64,000 bases of DNA from Mercenaria mercenaria. Its lineage: Eukaryota; Mollusca; Bivalvia; Venerida; Veneridae. The DNA lies in NCBI RefSeq assembly GCF_021730395.1, contig NW_026461866.1, forward strand, positions 1-64,000. The letters run 5' to 3'. The notes under the pieces were generated by a model that saw only the letters and a program-made list of their open reading frames with translations, did no database searches and was not told the DNA's origin. How positions within the stretch are numbered: the first letter of the stretch is position 1; each line of letters begins with the position of its first letter. Below are positions 1-12,400 of this stretch, in pieces. The position numbers and the translations under genes are program-made.

Positions 1-354
1 CTCGGTGGAAAAAGATGATGTTTCAAATGTTTCAATTCTTTTATGCATATAAAAAGAAATTACAATGTAATAGGGGTCAGGTTAGAACGTTTTATCAGTA
101 TGTATACATGTTATTAATGGCGTTTGTAGTTTTTTTTAAATCAAATATTTATAAACTGGAAAAAGAGCAGGATTTGGTGCACCCTTTACCGATTTAAATT
201 TTCTAGTGGGGCTGACCACCCCAAGGCGGCACCTGTCTGTTTTGTTTATGTTTGCTGTGTCTATATGCTTTTGTGGAAACGTTCATGATGTTCATGTGTA
301 TACACTCTTTAAACGACATTTGTAGCTCTTCCGTTAATACATTCTGTTTTTAAG
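1..354. other. no gene seen
   Basis: AT-rich sequence with only short chance open frames. A pyrimidine-rich stretch ending in AAG at about 341-354 looks like the splice acceptor for the exon that follows, so an upstream non-coding exon probably lies outside the window or unseen within it. Confidence 0.5.
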
Positions 355-374
355 GCGACCTGTTGATAGCAATC

Positions 375-623
375 ATGTGTGGAATCTTAGCGATATTTGG
401 AAGCGTAGGGAATATTGCATTGCAATCCAACAATATGCACAAAATTACTCACAGAGGCCCTGACGCGTTTAGAATCGACCATATCAACCATTTTCCAAAC
501 AGCTGTTTGGCCTTCCATAGACTTGCTATTGTAGATTATCTCTGTGGTATGCAACCTATTAGGACTTTTCAGCACCCAGACATTTACCTCATCTACAACG
601 GAGATATCTGTAACTTCAAAGAG
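375..623 (+). CDS. asparagine synthetase-like first coding exon (glutaminase domain, isolated)
   Basis: The exon encodes 83 residues beginning MCGI, the N-terminus of class II glutamine amidotransferases, in which the Cys after Met is the nucleophile that releases ammonia from glutamine. Family landmarks seen in order are HRGPDA (about residues 28-33), FHRLAIVD, GMQPI and YNGD. They match the start of glutamine-hydrolysing asparagine synthetase, a cytosolic enzyme that makes asparagine from aspartate, ATP and glutamine. The start is the ATG directly before TGTGGA; an ATG four codons upstream would displace the catalytic Cys. The exon ends in phase 0 at GAG|GTGAAG. The usual YNGE(I/L)YN motif reads YNGDICN, so the Glu that binds glutamine is Asp. 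I found no following exon with the expected DGE motif before the next gene starts at 6479. It could be a truncated duplicate or a gene broken by rearrangement. Recognition is firm; function as a gene is doubtful. Confidence 0.72.
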
Positions 624-3109
624 GTGAAGCTTTTTCTGTTTTTTTGTTTTTGTTTTGGTAGTTTCAAGTCAGTCTAATAGCAAATGTCTATGTCTTTAAT
701 GCTGGATTAAGTAGTATCTGTCTGGACACATGCAAGCACATATATAGCACCACCAACCCCTTCGCAAGTCAGCTAGTAGAATTCCTAACATAAATAATTT
801 TGAGTCCTATCAATTTTCAAGCTCTCACTCCAACTACGTGCTAGTTGTTAAATGCGAAAACCCTTAAAGAAACATAATGACTAAAGTGCAAAATACAAAC
901 AAGAAATACATATATATTTTTGTCCATAAGAATACAGTTAGATTTATTTATATATGTGTACTATATGGATACAGTATACACTTACTGACTGTATCCATTC
1001 TAAATCACATTTCAACTTTCTTGAAATAGAGAGATTATTGCACTTATGCATTTGATGTCCAGATGAATTGTTTTGTACTTGTAGAGACTTGGGATTTTCC
1101 TTACCTGTCCCCGTCTTGATTTCGTATAAAATAGATTAGACTTTTTGATTTACTTCCCTTTATTCTTAAACTTTTCATATTTTTTTAAAGCTTTTGTAAT
1201 GCTAGGTTCATGTTATTTATTTCCTATATTTAATATTATCTTTTAATAATTTTTGACGATTGATGTAAAAGTGAGCCAAACTATTTGTTAAGTTCATCTA
1301 TTTTATTTTGTAAATATAGTTGTAGTATATATGCGTGATATGCAGTTTTTCGATGTAACCCTACACTCATGTGTCCCGCAGTGACTTGCAGCTATATAAG
1401 TACAATATATATCTTCCGGGGGGAAAAACAGAGAAGGGAACATGTTCCTTAATTGTCAAAAAACATTATATATTTACCTCTACAGAAACAAGATTTTCAT
1501 GTGCACAGTTCTTTTTTATCTGAAAACTGTGTGGAAGTCGAAACAGCAGGATTTTGGGGAAGATAGATCTAGATTCTAGTTTGGTGAACACCATTGACTT
1601 CTACTGTTGTTTTAGCAGGGTCGGTCGTTTGTAGAAACTGTTTTAACAAGGTAGCGGAATTTAAAGGCAACAGCCCATGAATTAATGAAGTGGGGTTGCA
1701 GCCCCAATGTAAGTCGTTTCGCAGAAATGTGTAGAATTATACAACCCGTGCTCCAAGAATTTTGAAAGTTGGTGTATATGTGATATCGTGTTGAATTTTG
1801 AAAATCAATTAGATTTTTTTTTCTATTTATACGATACTTTCAAGCCAGCTAGATAGAAATAATTTTAAAATTTTATCTTCTAGCTTCTAGTTAAGAATAA
1901 GAGAAGGGACCCATGATCTTTATTTGTCAAAACATTATTCTTTTATCTGAAAATTGTGTTTTTGTTTTGTGGAAATCGACACACAAGGGCTAAAGGGCTA
2001 TTCTTGATAAGTAGCCTTTATCATTTAATACATAACGATTTGTCAAGAAAACATTCACTCAAATATATACAAGTGACTGGTGAGCATGTAAAGTATTAAA
2101 TAATTGGTAGTATTGATTACGTCAAGAATGAATATTTCCCACTTACATGCCGTTTAATTTACCGATTAAGCCACATAATTTAGCAATTGTACAAAAAACT
2201 TGAAACCTGGCAAACATTGATAGACTTGGGAGTTGAGCAAGAACTTTTTGAGACCTGATTACTTGGAGAATGAACTTGGAGTTAAACTTTTGAGGTGTTG
2301 AATTCTTGGAGTTGTTGCTGCAGTAAGTGCATTCTGGTACTGTACGTTGTGCATTGTCTGTAGTTGTCTGATTCTACGATATTATTTTCAAATCCTTCTA
2401 ATTTACACTTGATAATCCTTTTGATTTGCGAATTTATCACCACAATTAAGCAATTCTTGGAAATTGCTTCAATTACAATTGTAGAAAAAAAAACTTGCCA
2501 CATAGCAAACATAAATACACCGTGCCGGGAGCGCTTTTATGTACACTATGATTTTGTAGTTACTGTTGAAAAAATTTATGAAATAAACATGGCTTGGAAC
2601 ACATCGTCTGCTACTGATTAAGTCATACCTAAGCGAGTCCATCATCTGTGCCATTTTCTAGGGTGCGTTGACATAACCTCCATTGGTCTCATTGTTCGGG
2701 ATGCACAGACCTTGACCTACTCTCTATTGTTCTCGTTGAAATATAATCTTCATGTCGTCTGCTCAGATTTCAGACCGATTTCGGGGAGATATTTTACTAC
2801 TTTATTACATGTTAAAGACCCACCACAACCTAGTGACCTACTTTTTCCTCCCGCATGAACTTCGTGCAAATCATTCCGATATTACTAGTATAATACAGCT
2901 ATTCTACAAGGTGACAGGTGGACAATTTAGGCCCTCCTTGAATAAATGTGTGCAAACATATTCTGACAGTTATTTTATTTTCAATATGGTTTTAAAAACA
3001 TAGAATAATAACTTTCTTATACTTTAGAAACAAAGAATGGCCTAAACTCACTTTAATCTTTCAAGAAATGTTCATACTTTTTCATTACTTTCACAAGAGT
3101 GCCAGACTG
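624..3109. other. gene-free stretch
   Basis: AT-rich DNA with no exon that I can recognise. It contains one imperfect direct repeat, listed separately. I looked specifically for the next asparagine synthetase exon and did not find it. The 83-codon open frame at 2752-3003 has no family motif. Confidence 0.5.
1421..1985 (+). repeat. imperfect dispersed direct repeat
   Basis: The segment at about 1424-1545 (AGAGAAGGGA, TTGTCAAAA, ACATTAT, TTTTATCTGAAAA, TGTGTGGAAGTCGA) is repeated in the same order at about 1902-1982. The second copy is shorter and lacks part of the middle. Origin unknown; it may be two remnants of one interspersed repeat. Confidence 0.5.
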
Positions 3110-3385
3110 TCACAAAATACGCCCGTCGGATGAAAACTGTTCGGCTTAGAGAGCGGACCAGGCTAAATTCGCAGATTTTTAGTAATTCAAGGGCCATAAT
3201 CAAAGAGTGCCTGGGGCGATTTGGCTGGTTATCGAACTAGGCCGAGATATTATGCCCACAAACATTGTTAAGATTGGAGGAGATCGGATGAAAACTGTTC
3301 GACTTAGAGGGCGGACATGCTTTGGACGCCGACCGCCCGCCCGCCACGGGTGTTCACATAATACGCCCCGCTCTTTCAGATAATA
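3110..3385 (+). repeat. remnant of a tandem-core interspersed element
   Basis: Two partial monomers share GATGAAAACTGTTCG(G/A)CTTAGAG(A/G)GCGGAC at about 3130 and 3288, separated by about 160 bp. A GC-rich stretch of GACGCC and CCGCCCGCC follows at about 3327-3350. Tandem ~160-bp monomers followed by a GC-rich motif resemble the better preserved elements elsewhere in this window. Ends are not resolved. Confidence 0.55.
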
Positions 3386-5760
3386 ACATATTTAGACATT
3401 AAACACACTGTCTTGGCCTTATATATGTCACTGTCAATTTGTAACGAGATACTTGTTATTTCTCTTTTTTTTCATGGAAAGCATGCATAATTACCATCAT
3501 GGAAATACAAAAGAAACAGTTATTTTGTGGCGTGCCTTTAAACCTGGCTCTTTGTTTAGAAAAAAGATCTGAAGAGATGCACATGACTACTTATGGGGTT
3601 GACATAATGCAGTGAAACCATGGTCACGTGATTGATACACGTGATGAAACGCTAATATTGCATAGGTAGACATCAGGAAATATCTACTTTCACTTTCATT
3701 TTACCAAACAGCTTCGACTCACTTTTTGAAGCATATAATGTAGCTTAAAATCATCAGCAGACATTCCTCTTTACAATCAAGTGTCAATAAATTATATTTG
3801 GCATAAAAATGGCCTTTACTAGCCTGGAAAATTGCAAATATTGATAATGATTACATTCGAGTATATCATTGAGGCATATTCGGCAAATAATTACCTTCAT
3901 GCCTTTAATACCAGCTCCTGTGACATTGTAGGCTACATATACACTTCTTACCAGAACAACATGTCTTTCTTTAGATTATAATTTGTGAACAGCATATTGA
4001 AAGGTTTCAACCTTTCTGTGATTTCAGCGCTTTGATTGTCTTATCGTTTAATTACGTTAATTCCCGGATTAACGGTAATCAGTTTGCGCATGCGCATATA
4101 ATTCGTAAAATGGACTATTGAGCAATATCCCAAGATTGGGTACAACAACGTCACTACATTGCACGCGCATTGGTTATCGCAAAATTAACAAAGGCAAAGA
4201 AAATCTCTTATATAAGTGAACCCCTAAATGCCAGACATTTTAAACCTTAATCCCCAATAAACAGGATCCTGTTTGGTCCGGTCTGATAAGGGTCCATATA
4301 ACCCCTGTAGACTCGACATGTAGTCATAAATTTTATTGATATATTCAGATTATTAGTTATTTCCTGTGTTTTGCATTTTATGGATGTCCTGACCAATTAA
4401 TAAAAACTCTTACATCAATTCAATTCTCACTCTTTTAGAAAGCTCTCACCTTAATATAATAAAAAATAAAATAATTATATAAAACTGAATAAGAGAAATG
4501 ACAAGTATTTTTTTTATTCAATTATTATGATATTTTTATAAGTAACAAAATAAAACCAGGAAAAATTAAAGCAATTTGAACGATGGCAATTGAAAATTCA
4601 GCAATAATGAGATATTACTGTACAAAAAACTGTGAAAAAAGCTTGATTTATTAAAAAAAGCGCTGTTGTATCTTATCACATTGTTAAGCTCTAATTTAGT
4701 CAGGCTTTATAAACTCGTTATAAAGGTGAGAATTGGTTTGCTATAAAGGTCTGAAATATCATCTGCAATTTATGTACTACACAGTAGCTATACAGTAGCT
4801 TATTATGATAAACAGAAGCTAGTCTATCAATGGTCCAGTCTTATTTATTGGCCCTTACAGTCTTCATCGTAACATTAAAAATAAATCAAGTTCAGTGTAG
4901 TTTATGGTATTTTATATGTTTTAGTTTAATAAAGTTCCAATATTTTAGCACAACTGAAATTTATCTGGTTCACCAGAGTATGTTGGAACACCAAGCACAA
5001 ATTCAAACGATAAAGTCCATGTGCAACACCACAAATAAAAACAGTAAAGTTAATCTTTATGGTGGAACACCTTCTACTTTGTTATCCAAGAGTAAAGTGC
5101 AAATACATGCTATTTGAAATCTGGGACAACTGAAACGTATTAGACCTTATTGGTTATGTGAAATGACATGTGACATTTTTACACATATTGCTAAGTAATT
5201 ATTTAGTTATTGTAACACAATATTTGGCAGGTACTTAATGATTAAACAGAAGAACAGGAAAACAACACAAAGCATTTTTTACAAGTTGACGGCTTGGCTT
5301 CCTGGCTTAACAATCTTTATGAGACTTTGAGAGAGCTTAATATAATCTGACGCTTTTTTTTAGTGAAAGATGGCAATAAATTTTTTCCATTTATTGAAAT
5401 ATACCCAAGAATTTACTAAACTAATTATTAAATAACTTTAACTTTAAAAGACAAACATTTTGATACTAAACCTGTCAGTATGCTGTAAATATAAATATTA
5501 TTTGAAATTTTATAACAAATGCACAGTGTATAAAAATTTTACAAACATTTGCTGCATAATACAAAACTTGTTAGGCATTGGTATTTTGAAATATAACAAA
5601 ACCCAGCTAGATTTATTTCCATTGGATTAAGTGTAATTTGAAAAACGACACTAAAGGCCCTGGCTAAACAAAATAAGTACTTTCTGTTTCTAGAGAAGGG
5701 TAATGCAAACTTTTGTTGTTTTGTTTCTTTAAAAATGCACCATATAAACAGACTGATTTC
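3386..5760. other. gene-free stretch
   Basis: Strongly AT-rich intergenic sequence. The open frame at 4830-5117 has no recognisable domain and is not supported as a gene. Confidence 0.5.
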
Positions 5761-5890
5761 GGGCAAGTAAAAATGTTTCCGGGCAAGCTGTTTTCTTAAG
5801 TAACTTGCCCAAAAGGGCAAGTGCTGAGAAAAAATTAAGGCGAAGACTGCCCTTACCGCCAATACGCAGACCTTATCATTCCCATAGGCC
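5761..5890. repeat. interspersed repeat fragment with GGGCAAGT palindrome
   Basis: ACTTGCCC (5803-5810) and GGGCAAGT (5815-5822) form a perfect 8-bp stem around AAAA. GGGCAAG also recurs at 5761 and 5781. The high local GC content stands out from its surroundings and suggests a transposon fragment of unknown family. Confidence 0.4.
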
Positions 5891-6478
5891 ACATCCCTGG
5901 ATAGCTGGCATACCAGAATCAGTGTCTTTAAAGGGCTGGAATTTGGGAATTTTGAAGGTACATTTTTTTAAACAAGGGGAGATTGATGCAAAAAAAAAAA
6001 TAAAAAAAAAATAAAGATCATTTGTTTAGATTAATATGTCTTAACTCTCAAGTTCAAGTGAGTTATCACTTTTCGAACACAATAAAGGGATATATAAAAT
6101 TATGTCAAAATTGTCTAAAAACACAAACGTTCCTTGTTTTCAGCTGCTTTCTTGACACATCTCGCTCGAAACCATGTATTATAGTTTGTACTGCAAAGGT
6201 TACGCCTATATATCAGGTATGGGGCCGTACCCTTATGTTAAACTATTTTTGATTGTTTTTTACTGGCCCGAGAAAGGTTGACAAAACTCCAGGTTTCAAC
6301 AGGCAAAAGCAGTCTTTTCCAAGTGTTTGCCTTGTTCAGATACTTAATTAAATAAAAATAAAGTAGTTTATACTGAAACTTGGAGTATTTTATAAACACT
6401 GTGCATTAACTGATGCAGCGGATAAAATAAAAAGTGGATAGGTTGCATCTGCTTTAAAGTGAGTGGAAAGCAACAACA

Positions 6479-9400
6479 ATGAACTATCTAAAGCATATAT
6501 GGACATTAAAGCCAATATTTGTACCAGTGCTGGCTTTTCTTTTACCTATAAGTTTGGTTATTAATTATTCTCCGGATTTCGAAAGTGTAAGTACACGCAT
6601 TTCTTAATCTTTATGACAGTCATAATATTGCGCAGATATTGTCACGATTGCATGATAACATCCAATACCAAAAGGCGGTTAACTGTGCACTGTACCATCG
6701 AGACGATTCGGAAGTGACTCCCAAGTATCGGCCTAACTTTCGTAGCGACAAATGCGTATGTAATTTTTATCATTTTCATCATACTATCAACATCACCATC
6801 ATCATTTATGATCTCCTTGATCAAGTGATTATGGCCGCTGGCTTCAAATCACTTGTGCATTACCGATCATGATCCGTTCGGGCCTCACTCGGGGCATTGA
6901 ATTCTTCATGTGAGGAAGCCATCCACGTCGGTGTTTCTACCAAGGTGTCCGTCCGCGTTGAAATAATTTTCCTTCAGTGCTGTACGCACTGTATTTGTCT
7001 GTCATCCGTTTTACTGTAAAATTAAGATAACGTTTTCTCATGAACCCTTGTATGGTTCCTCAACAACTTATACTGAAAGATTTCTTGCACAGGAGTATCT
7101 ATCAGGTTGTCCTGCTTTTTCACAGTTTAAAGCCACCATATTTTCCATGACAAGCGAATGAATTGTTACTATCTTGCCTCGAACATTTTAAAGCCATAAA
7201 CATCATATATCTTTATTAACAAAAGGTAACTTAAAAAAAGATACACGGCCGCATTAATCAATGCGCATTAAGATTTTGAAAACTATGAAAATAAATATCT
7301 GATGTCATATAATAAAATGCTTATTGAATTGCTTGTCAGTCTATAGTCAAAACTATTGTTCCTTGGGCCTTCCAACGTCAGGCAATATTTTGACTATTGA
7401 ATGGCAATCCATTCAGTAGGTGTGTATACTAGTATATCGTAAAAACTAAGGTACAGCTTTTACATGTGTACTATATAGAAAATTACAGTTAAAAATCTCA
7501 GTAAAAACAACGTTTAAAATTTGAAAAAAGGTGGTTTTTTTTTTTATTATAAATCAAGTCATTTACCATGTTATTTTTGTAAACTACATTTTCTTTTTAA
7601 TCTGCCTTTTTTCTGTTAAAAAGGATGTCGTAGATACATTTTTTTTCAGTACTTCGATTTCTTCTTGCCTGGTATACATAGGTTTCGAAAAATTATTTGG
7701 ACGGCCTTATGTTATTTTTTCAAGCCGACGGATAAACTATTGCTTTATTATTTTAATAATAATAATAAGAAGAAGAATAGTTTATTTCACAAATTAAGGA
7801 CTATAAATTAATCAACTTGATGAAAACCTGGTGAAAACAACCCATGCATTTAAATAACAAACCATCTGATAACTCGCATAACTATTGCATTCTTGAATTC
7901 TAATCAGTCATATGTCTACAGATTATGTCTACAGATTAAATTTAGATAGGTGTGATACACAACGTCGTTGATTCGTCGGCGGTCAATAGTTTTTGCTGTA
8001 TGACCGGGCTACAGTTTGGTTACTGGTCGATAGTCCTCAAATTTCATTGTGGGCAGGCCAAGAAACAATTCTTTCGGATATTATGCAGACGATTTGAAAC
8101 AATTTAGCCGTGACGGAAACTTTATAGAAATTTTGAGCTAAAAAGACAGACAAATTGAACCTCACCGAAATAGTTTTGGCTACAGGCCGTTGAGCCATTC
8201 AATAAGTGCAATGACCTTGACTTCGTTTAACGACGGTCAGTCCTATCATTAGGCCGCAGTATTTATCGAGTGCAGACCGCTAGAGTATCTACTAATAATT
8301 CATGATAACATGTTCACTCAAACAAAATAACAAGACAGAGTGCTTTTAAGTGATAACTGATTTTGTTTTCGCACCATTTCCTTACTTGGTGTTTCTATAT
8401 CTTACAAACTGTTCATCTATATCAGTGTGTTATCGTTAGCTGTTTAAATTCTAAATTGCATTTTTTTCTTTTACAAGGAATCAAAATGTGCCTACGTAAT
8501 TACTGTCATGGCAATACTCTGGCTCACAGAGGCTATTCCAATCCCAGTAACAGCCCTGATCCCCATCTTCCTGTTTCCGCTGTTGGGAGTGGTGGCCGCC
8601 GCAGATGTTAGTAACTCATATATAAAGGTAAAATGTCGATTTAAACTTCTACAATGCTATATATAAGATATTTGTAAATAAGAAAAAACAAAACACGTGC
8701 AACTCTAAAAATACAATTCTTCGAAATATGAACAATTTTTAATCATATCATGTTAAGTTATACGAGAGTGTAGCTCATTAAGAAATATCAGATACCTTAG
8801 TATGGAACACCGCCGCTGTCTTTTGTCGGGACATTTTATCATATTAACAGTGTCTTATTTTATTAAGAGACTAAGCTATCGTGTCAAGGTGTGGTAATGA
8901 CTTGCCAAAACTGTCTTATTACGTTAAATAGAAAGGCTATCTTCTAATGGTGTGGTCTTTAAAAGTTAACATCACGCTCTGACATGATGACAAGGAATGT
9001 CCAAATATAAGACAGCTGTGGTGTTCCATACCTAAATCTTTACATTACTCGGTATGTGTTATATCAAAGCAAGTAAATAAAGACTGAAGACATGGTCTAA
9101 GATTAATTCTAACATGGCTCGATTCGATTTCCAGTTGAAAAGAAGAAAATCAAGCTCTGTATCCTGTGATAAACAACGGTTGACGCGCGGACCGGTAAGA
9201 GAGCATAATGACGTCAATTATGACGTCATATTGCCGCCTGACATCCGATATATTACTCATCGCGTAAATGAAGTCCAGCATAATATTTATTAAACTATAT
9301 CAATGAGCATGTCAAAATGAAAACAGTCAATGCCTTCTTGTGATTTATCGTCTAATTAACCACGATTCATCGTTCAGATGCTTCAGTATTTAACCACTCG

Positions 9401-12400
9401 GGCTAATGCCCTCGTGGTTCAATTCCTACGCATCTGAACTCTGAATCGTGGTAAATCAGACGATAAACCACTCGAAGGCTTTAGAGAAAAAGTGCGGTAT
9501 TGAAATACACACGCTGTTGGGCACACAACACCAAGCCCCTTTGTTTACTTCTAGTTAATAGAAACACTATTCATATACACAATTCATTCACGATACCAGT
9601 TCAAAATACGAAACAAACATGATATTTCTTTTGATGTAAATGTCTCTAGCAAATAATTATGGTAATATTGGCATTGACTGCAGGATACAACTATGTTGTT
9701 CCTAGGGGGACTCATTGTTGCCGTGGCACTGAAAGAAAGTTGTCTGCATATAAGAATATCTCTGTGTGTAATGGTGATAGTTGGTGCCCAACCAATATTG
9801 CATGTATATACACTTGTACAATGTCAAATATCATATCAATAGATAACTGTATCTCAACAGGACCAAGATGTACACTTTGTAATTCGTTCGCTGGTCTGTT
9901 AGATATTTCATTGAACTTAGACTCTGTTTGGAACCACAACTAATATTTATTTCTGTTCCGTTGGTTCTCATTTCTTTAACCTTTAATTTTACAGTCTTTG
10001 GAATTTCATGAAAACAACATATGAAAACACAATACTTTTTAGTATGTTTCTTTGAATAATTGAACTAAATAAGGAACAGAATTAAACAATCAAGTATTCA
10101 AAATGACAATTCTGTAGAGATTATTGTTCAATTATGATTTCAGTTTAATGGCGGGACTTATGGCAACCACGTGGTTCCTGTCCATGTGGATAAGTAACAC
10201 AGCAGCGACATCTATGATGATTCCAATTATTGAAGCTGTCTTGCAAAACATGGAAGATGTTCGGAAAAGTGCTGTAGGTACTGTGAATGTACTAATTATT
10301 TTTACTTCAAGGTACATACTAAGGTATCTAATCAACAAATAGCGCAATTCACTTCAGACTTCTCATTCAGGAACTTACTTACCTTTATTTCATATCTTAC
10401 TTTTATTGTACACCAAAAATAAGAATGCTTAAAGATGTAACAGTATGTATGAGGTCATATCTCTAAACAACTGACGTAAAAGCTTATATACTTCACACAA
10501 GTCTTTGACATCATCAATTGCATGCCTAAAATCCTTTAAATGTTGAGAGAGTAATGAAGCTAAATTCATATTTTGAAGTAAAGATATGAAATTATGTATT
10601 TCAGGGGAGCTTATTGTAGAAAATGAGAGATACGAGGCCAGTTCGAATGTAGCATCTAACGAAATGCACTCAACATACGGTAGCAGCGAAACTGATTTCG
10701 CAAATGATATACAATTAAAGGAGACCCTAGTTACACTCGATCCATGTCCCAAAAGTGATATAAATAAACACAAATATAATGGCATTGTAGAGAGCAGTAT
10801 AGGTTGCGATTTAATGGATCCGAAGAGGTATGTATACTTTATTTTATGGTTTAACCAGAAAGGTAATTCAAATAACAACATAGTTGGAAAGAATTTATTA
10901 AATATTACTAGACTACTTAGCTTTTAGAAATTACCATCACAACTCTGTGAGAACGATTAATTTCGCAATGTTTACTTCATATTTAAAGTGACATATCAAA
11001 ATATAACATATCATTTTCCGTGAAGATAAAATCCCCTTAAATATATCACAAATCATAGTTGTTGAATTTGTACAGGCTTAATATTTAAAAAAAAAATTCT
11101 ACATATTAAATAACTGTTTTTAGCCTGTTCATAACAGTGCCTTTGTCCTCAGTAATGCACTGTTTCCAAACAGTTCTGTATGAAAAACTCACTGATTTTA
11201 GAAAATTCAACCCAGTGAAAGCATTTTTGTCAAGAAACATCATACATTGCTTTAAGCCGGTAGACTCTAGACAGTGCATGAATTATGTTAAGTCCGTTTT
11301 GAACTGTGAATGCATTGTATTAAAACTTGTATTATTTACTTTTCAGCGAGTTCTATACAGTGACGGAAGAAGATAAAGGAACAGATGAAAGCGAACCGGG
11401 GCACGCGCCAGTGTCTGAAAGCGCAGAACTCCGTCGTATTGCGAAGGCATTTGCTCTGAGTGTCGCGTACGGAGCAAACATTGGAGGGATTGCAACACTG
11501 ACCGGCACTCCACCAAACTTGGTACTTAAACAGGAGGCCGATAAGTATGCAACTTTATTAGTAAACTGTCAGGATGAAAGATATGTGCGTGTACATTGTA
11601 TCTCATTTTACAAGCTATAATGGCCATAGATTTTTTGATGAAGAAGTGCATTTGCTTGAATAATCCAATTTGCACAATATTTCCTATTAAATAGTATCAT
11701 GTTTAACATATAATAAGACATTTCCTTGGAAACGTTCACACAAACATATTGATTATAATAAACTGTTTTGCAAGCCTGTTGTATTATAGGACAAAAGGGT
11801 ATGTGTAGATGGCATTTAGCCAGTATTCAGATATGCAACTGAAACTCATTTGTGCTCAAATTTAATTTCTTAATCAAAATACGACATATATAAATAATCC
11901 ACCGACAATTTTTGACAGTGACGTCATTTTGTCAACAAACTATAAATAACCACGGTATACCACCAAATGGATGTATACATAACAGAACAGAACATATAAT
12001 AGATAGAAATATGTCCTTATCATATGAGAAACTCTTAGTAAGGTATGGTTAGTTTTTTTTTTAATTATAAGTATTTTTTTTTATTATGAAGTATACAAAA
12101 TGTTAATGCAACATATGGCTGTCTCACCGTCAGTCCATTCTGTTTTAGAATAGATATTGCTTTCTCGTTATTCTCCAAAGGCTCGTTACAGTTAAAAACG
12201 TATTCATAGCCATTTTATCCATTTTATGTGGAGTGAACTTTTTCTACACAATTTATTCTGTACGCTTAATTCGTGAAGCACTAGAAAATCAAGATAACTA
12301 TATAGTTGAGTAAGAAAATAGCGTGCGCGAAAAAAGTTCCGCCGACCAGATTCAAACTCGGTACCTTTCGGTTACTACGACAGCGCCGTTATCCTCTGGG

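Noticed and set aside
2752-3003. Possible continuation of asparagine synthetase
   Set aside because: No family motif (DGE, GRD, GVRPL) in any frame.
9659-9943. 94-codon ORF read straight through SLC13 exon 3
   Set aside because: It is in a different frame from the exon and runs into the intron; the exon frame matches the transporter family.
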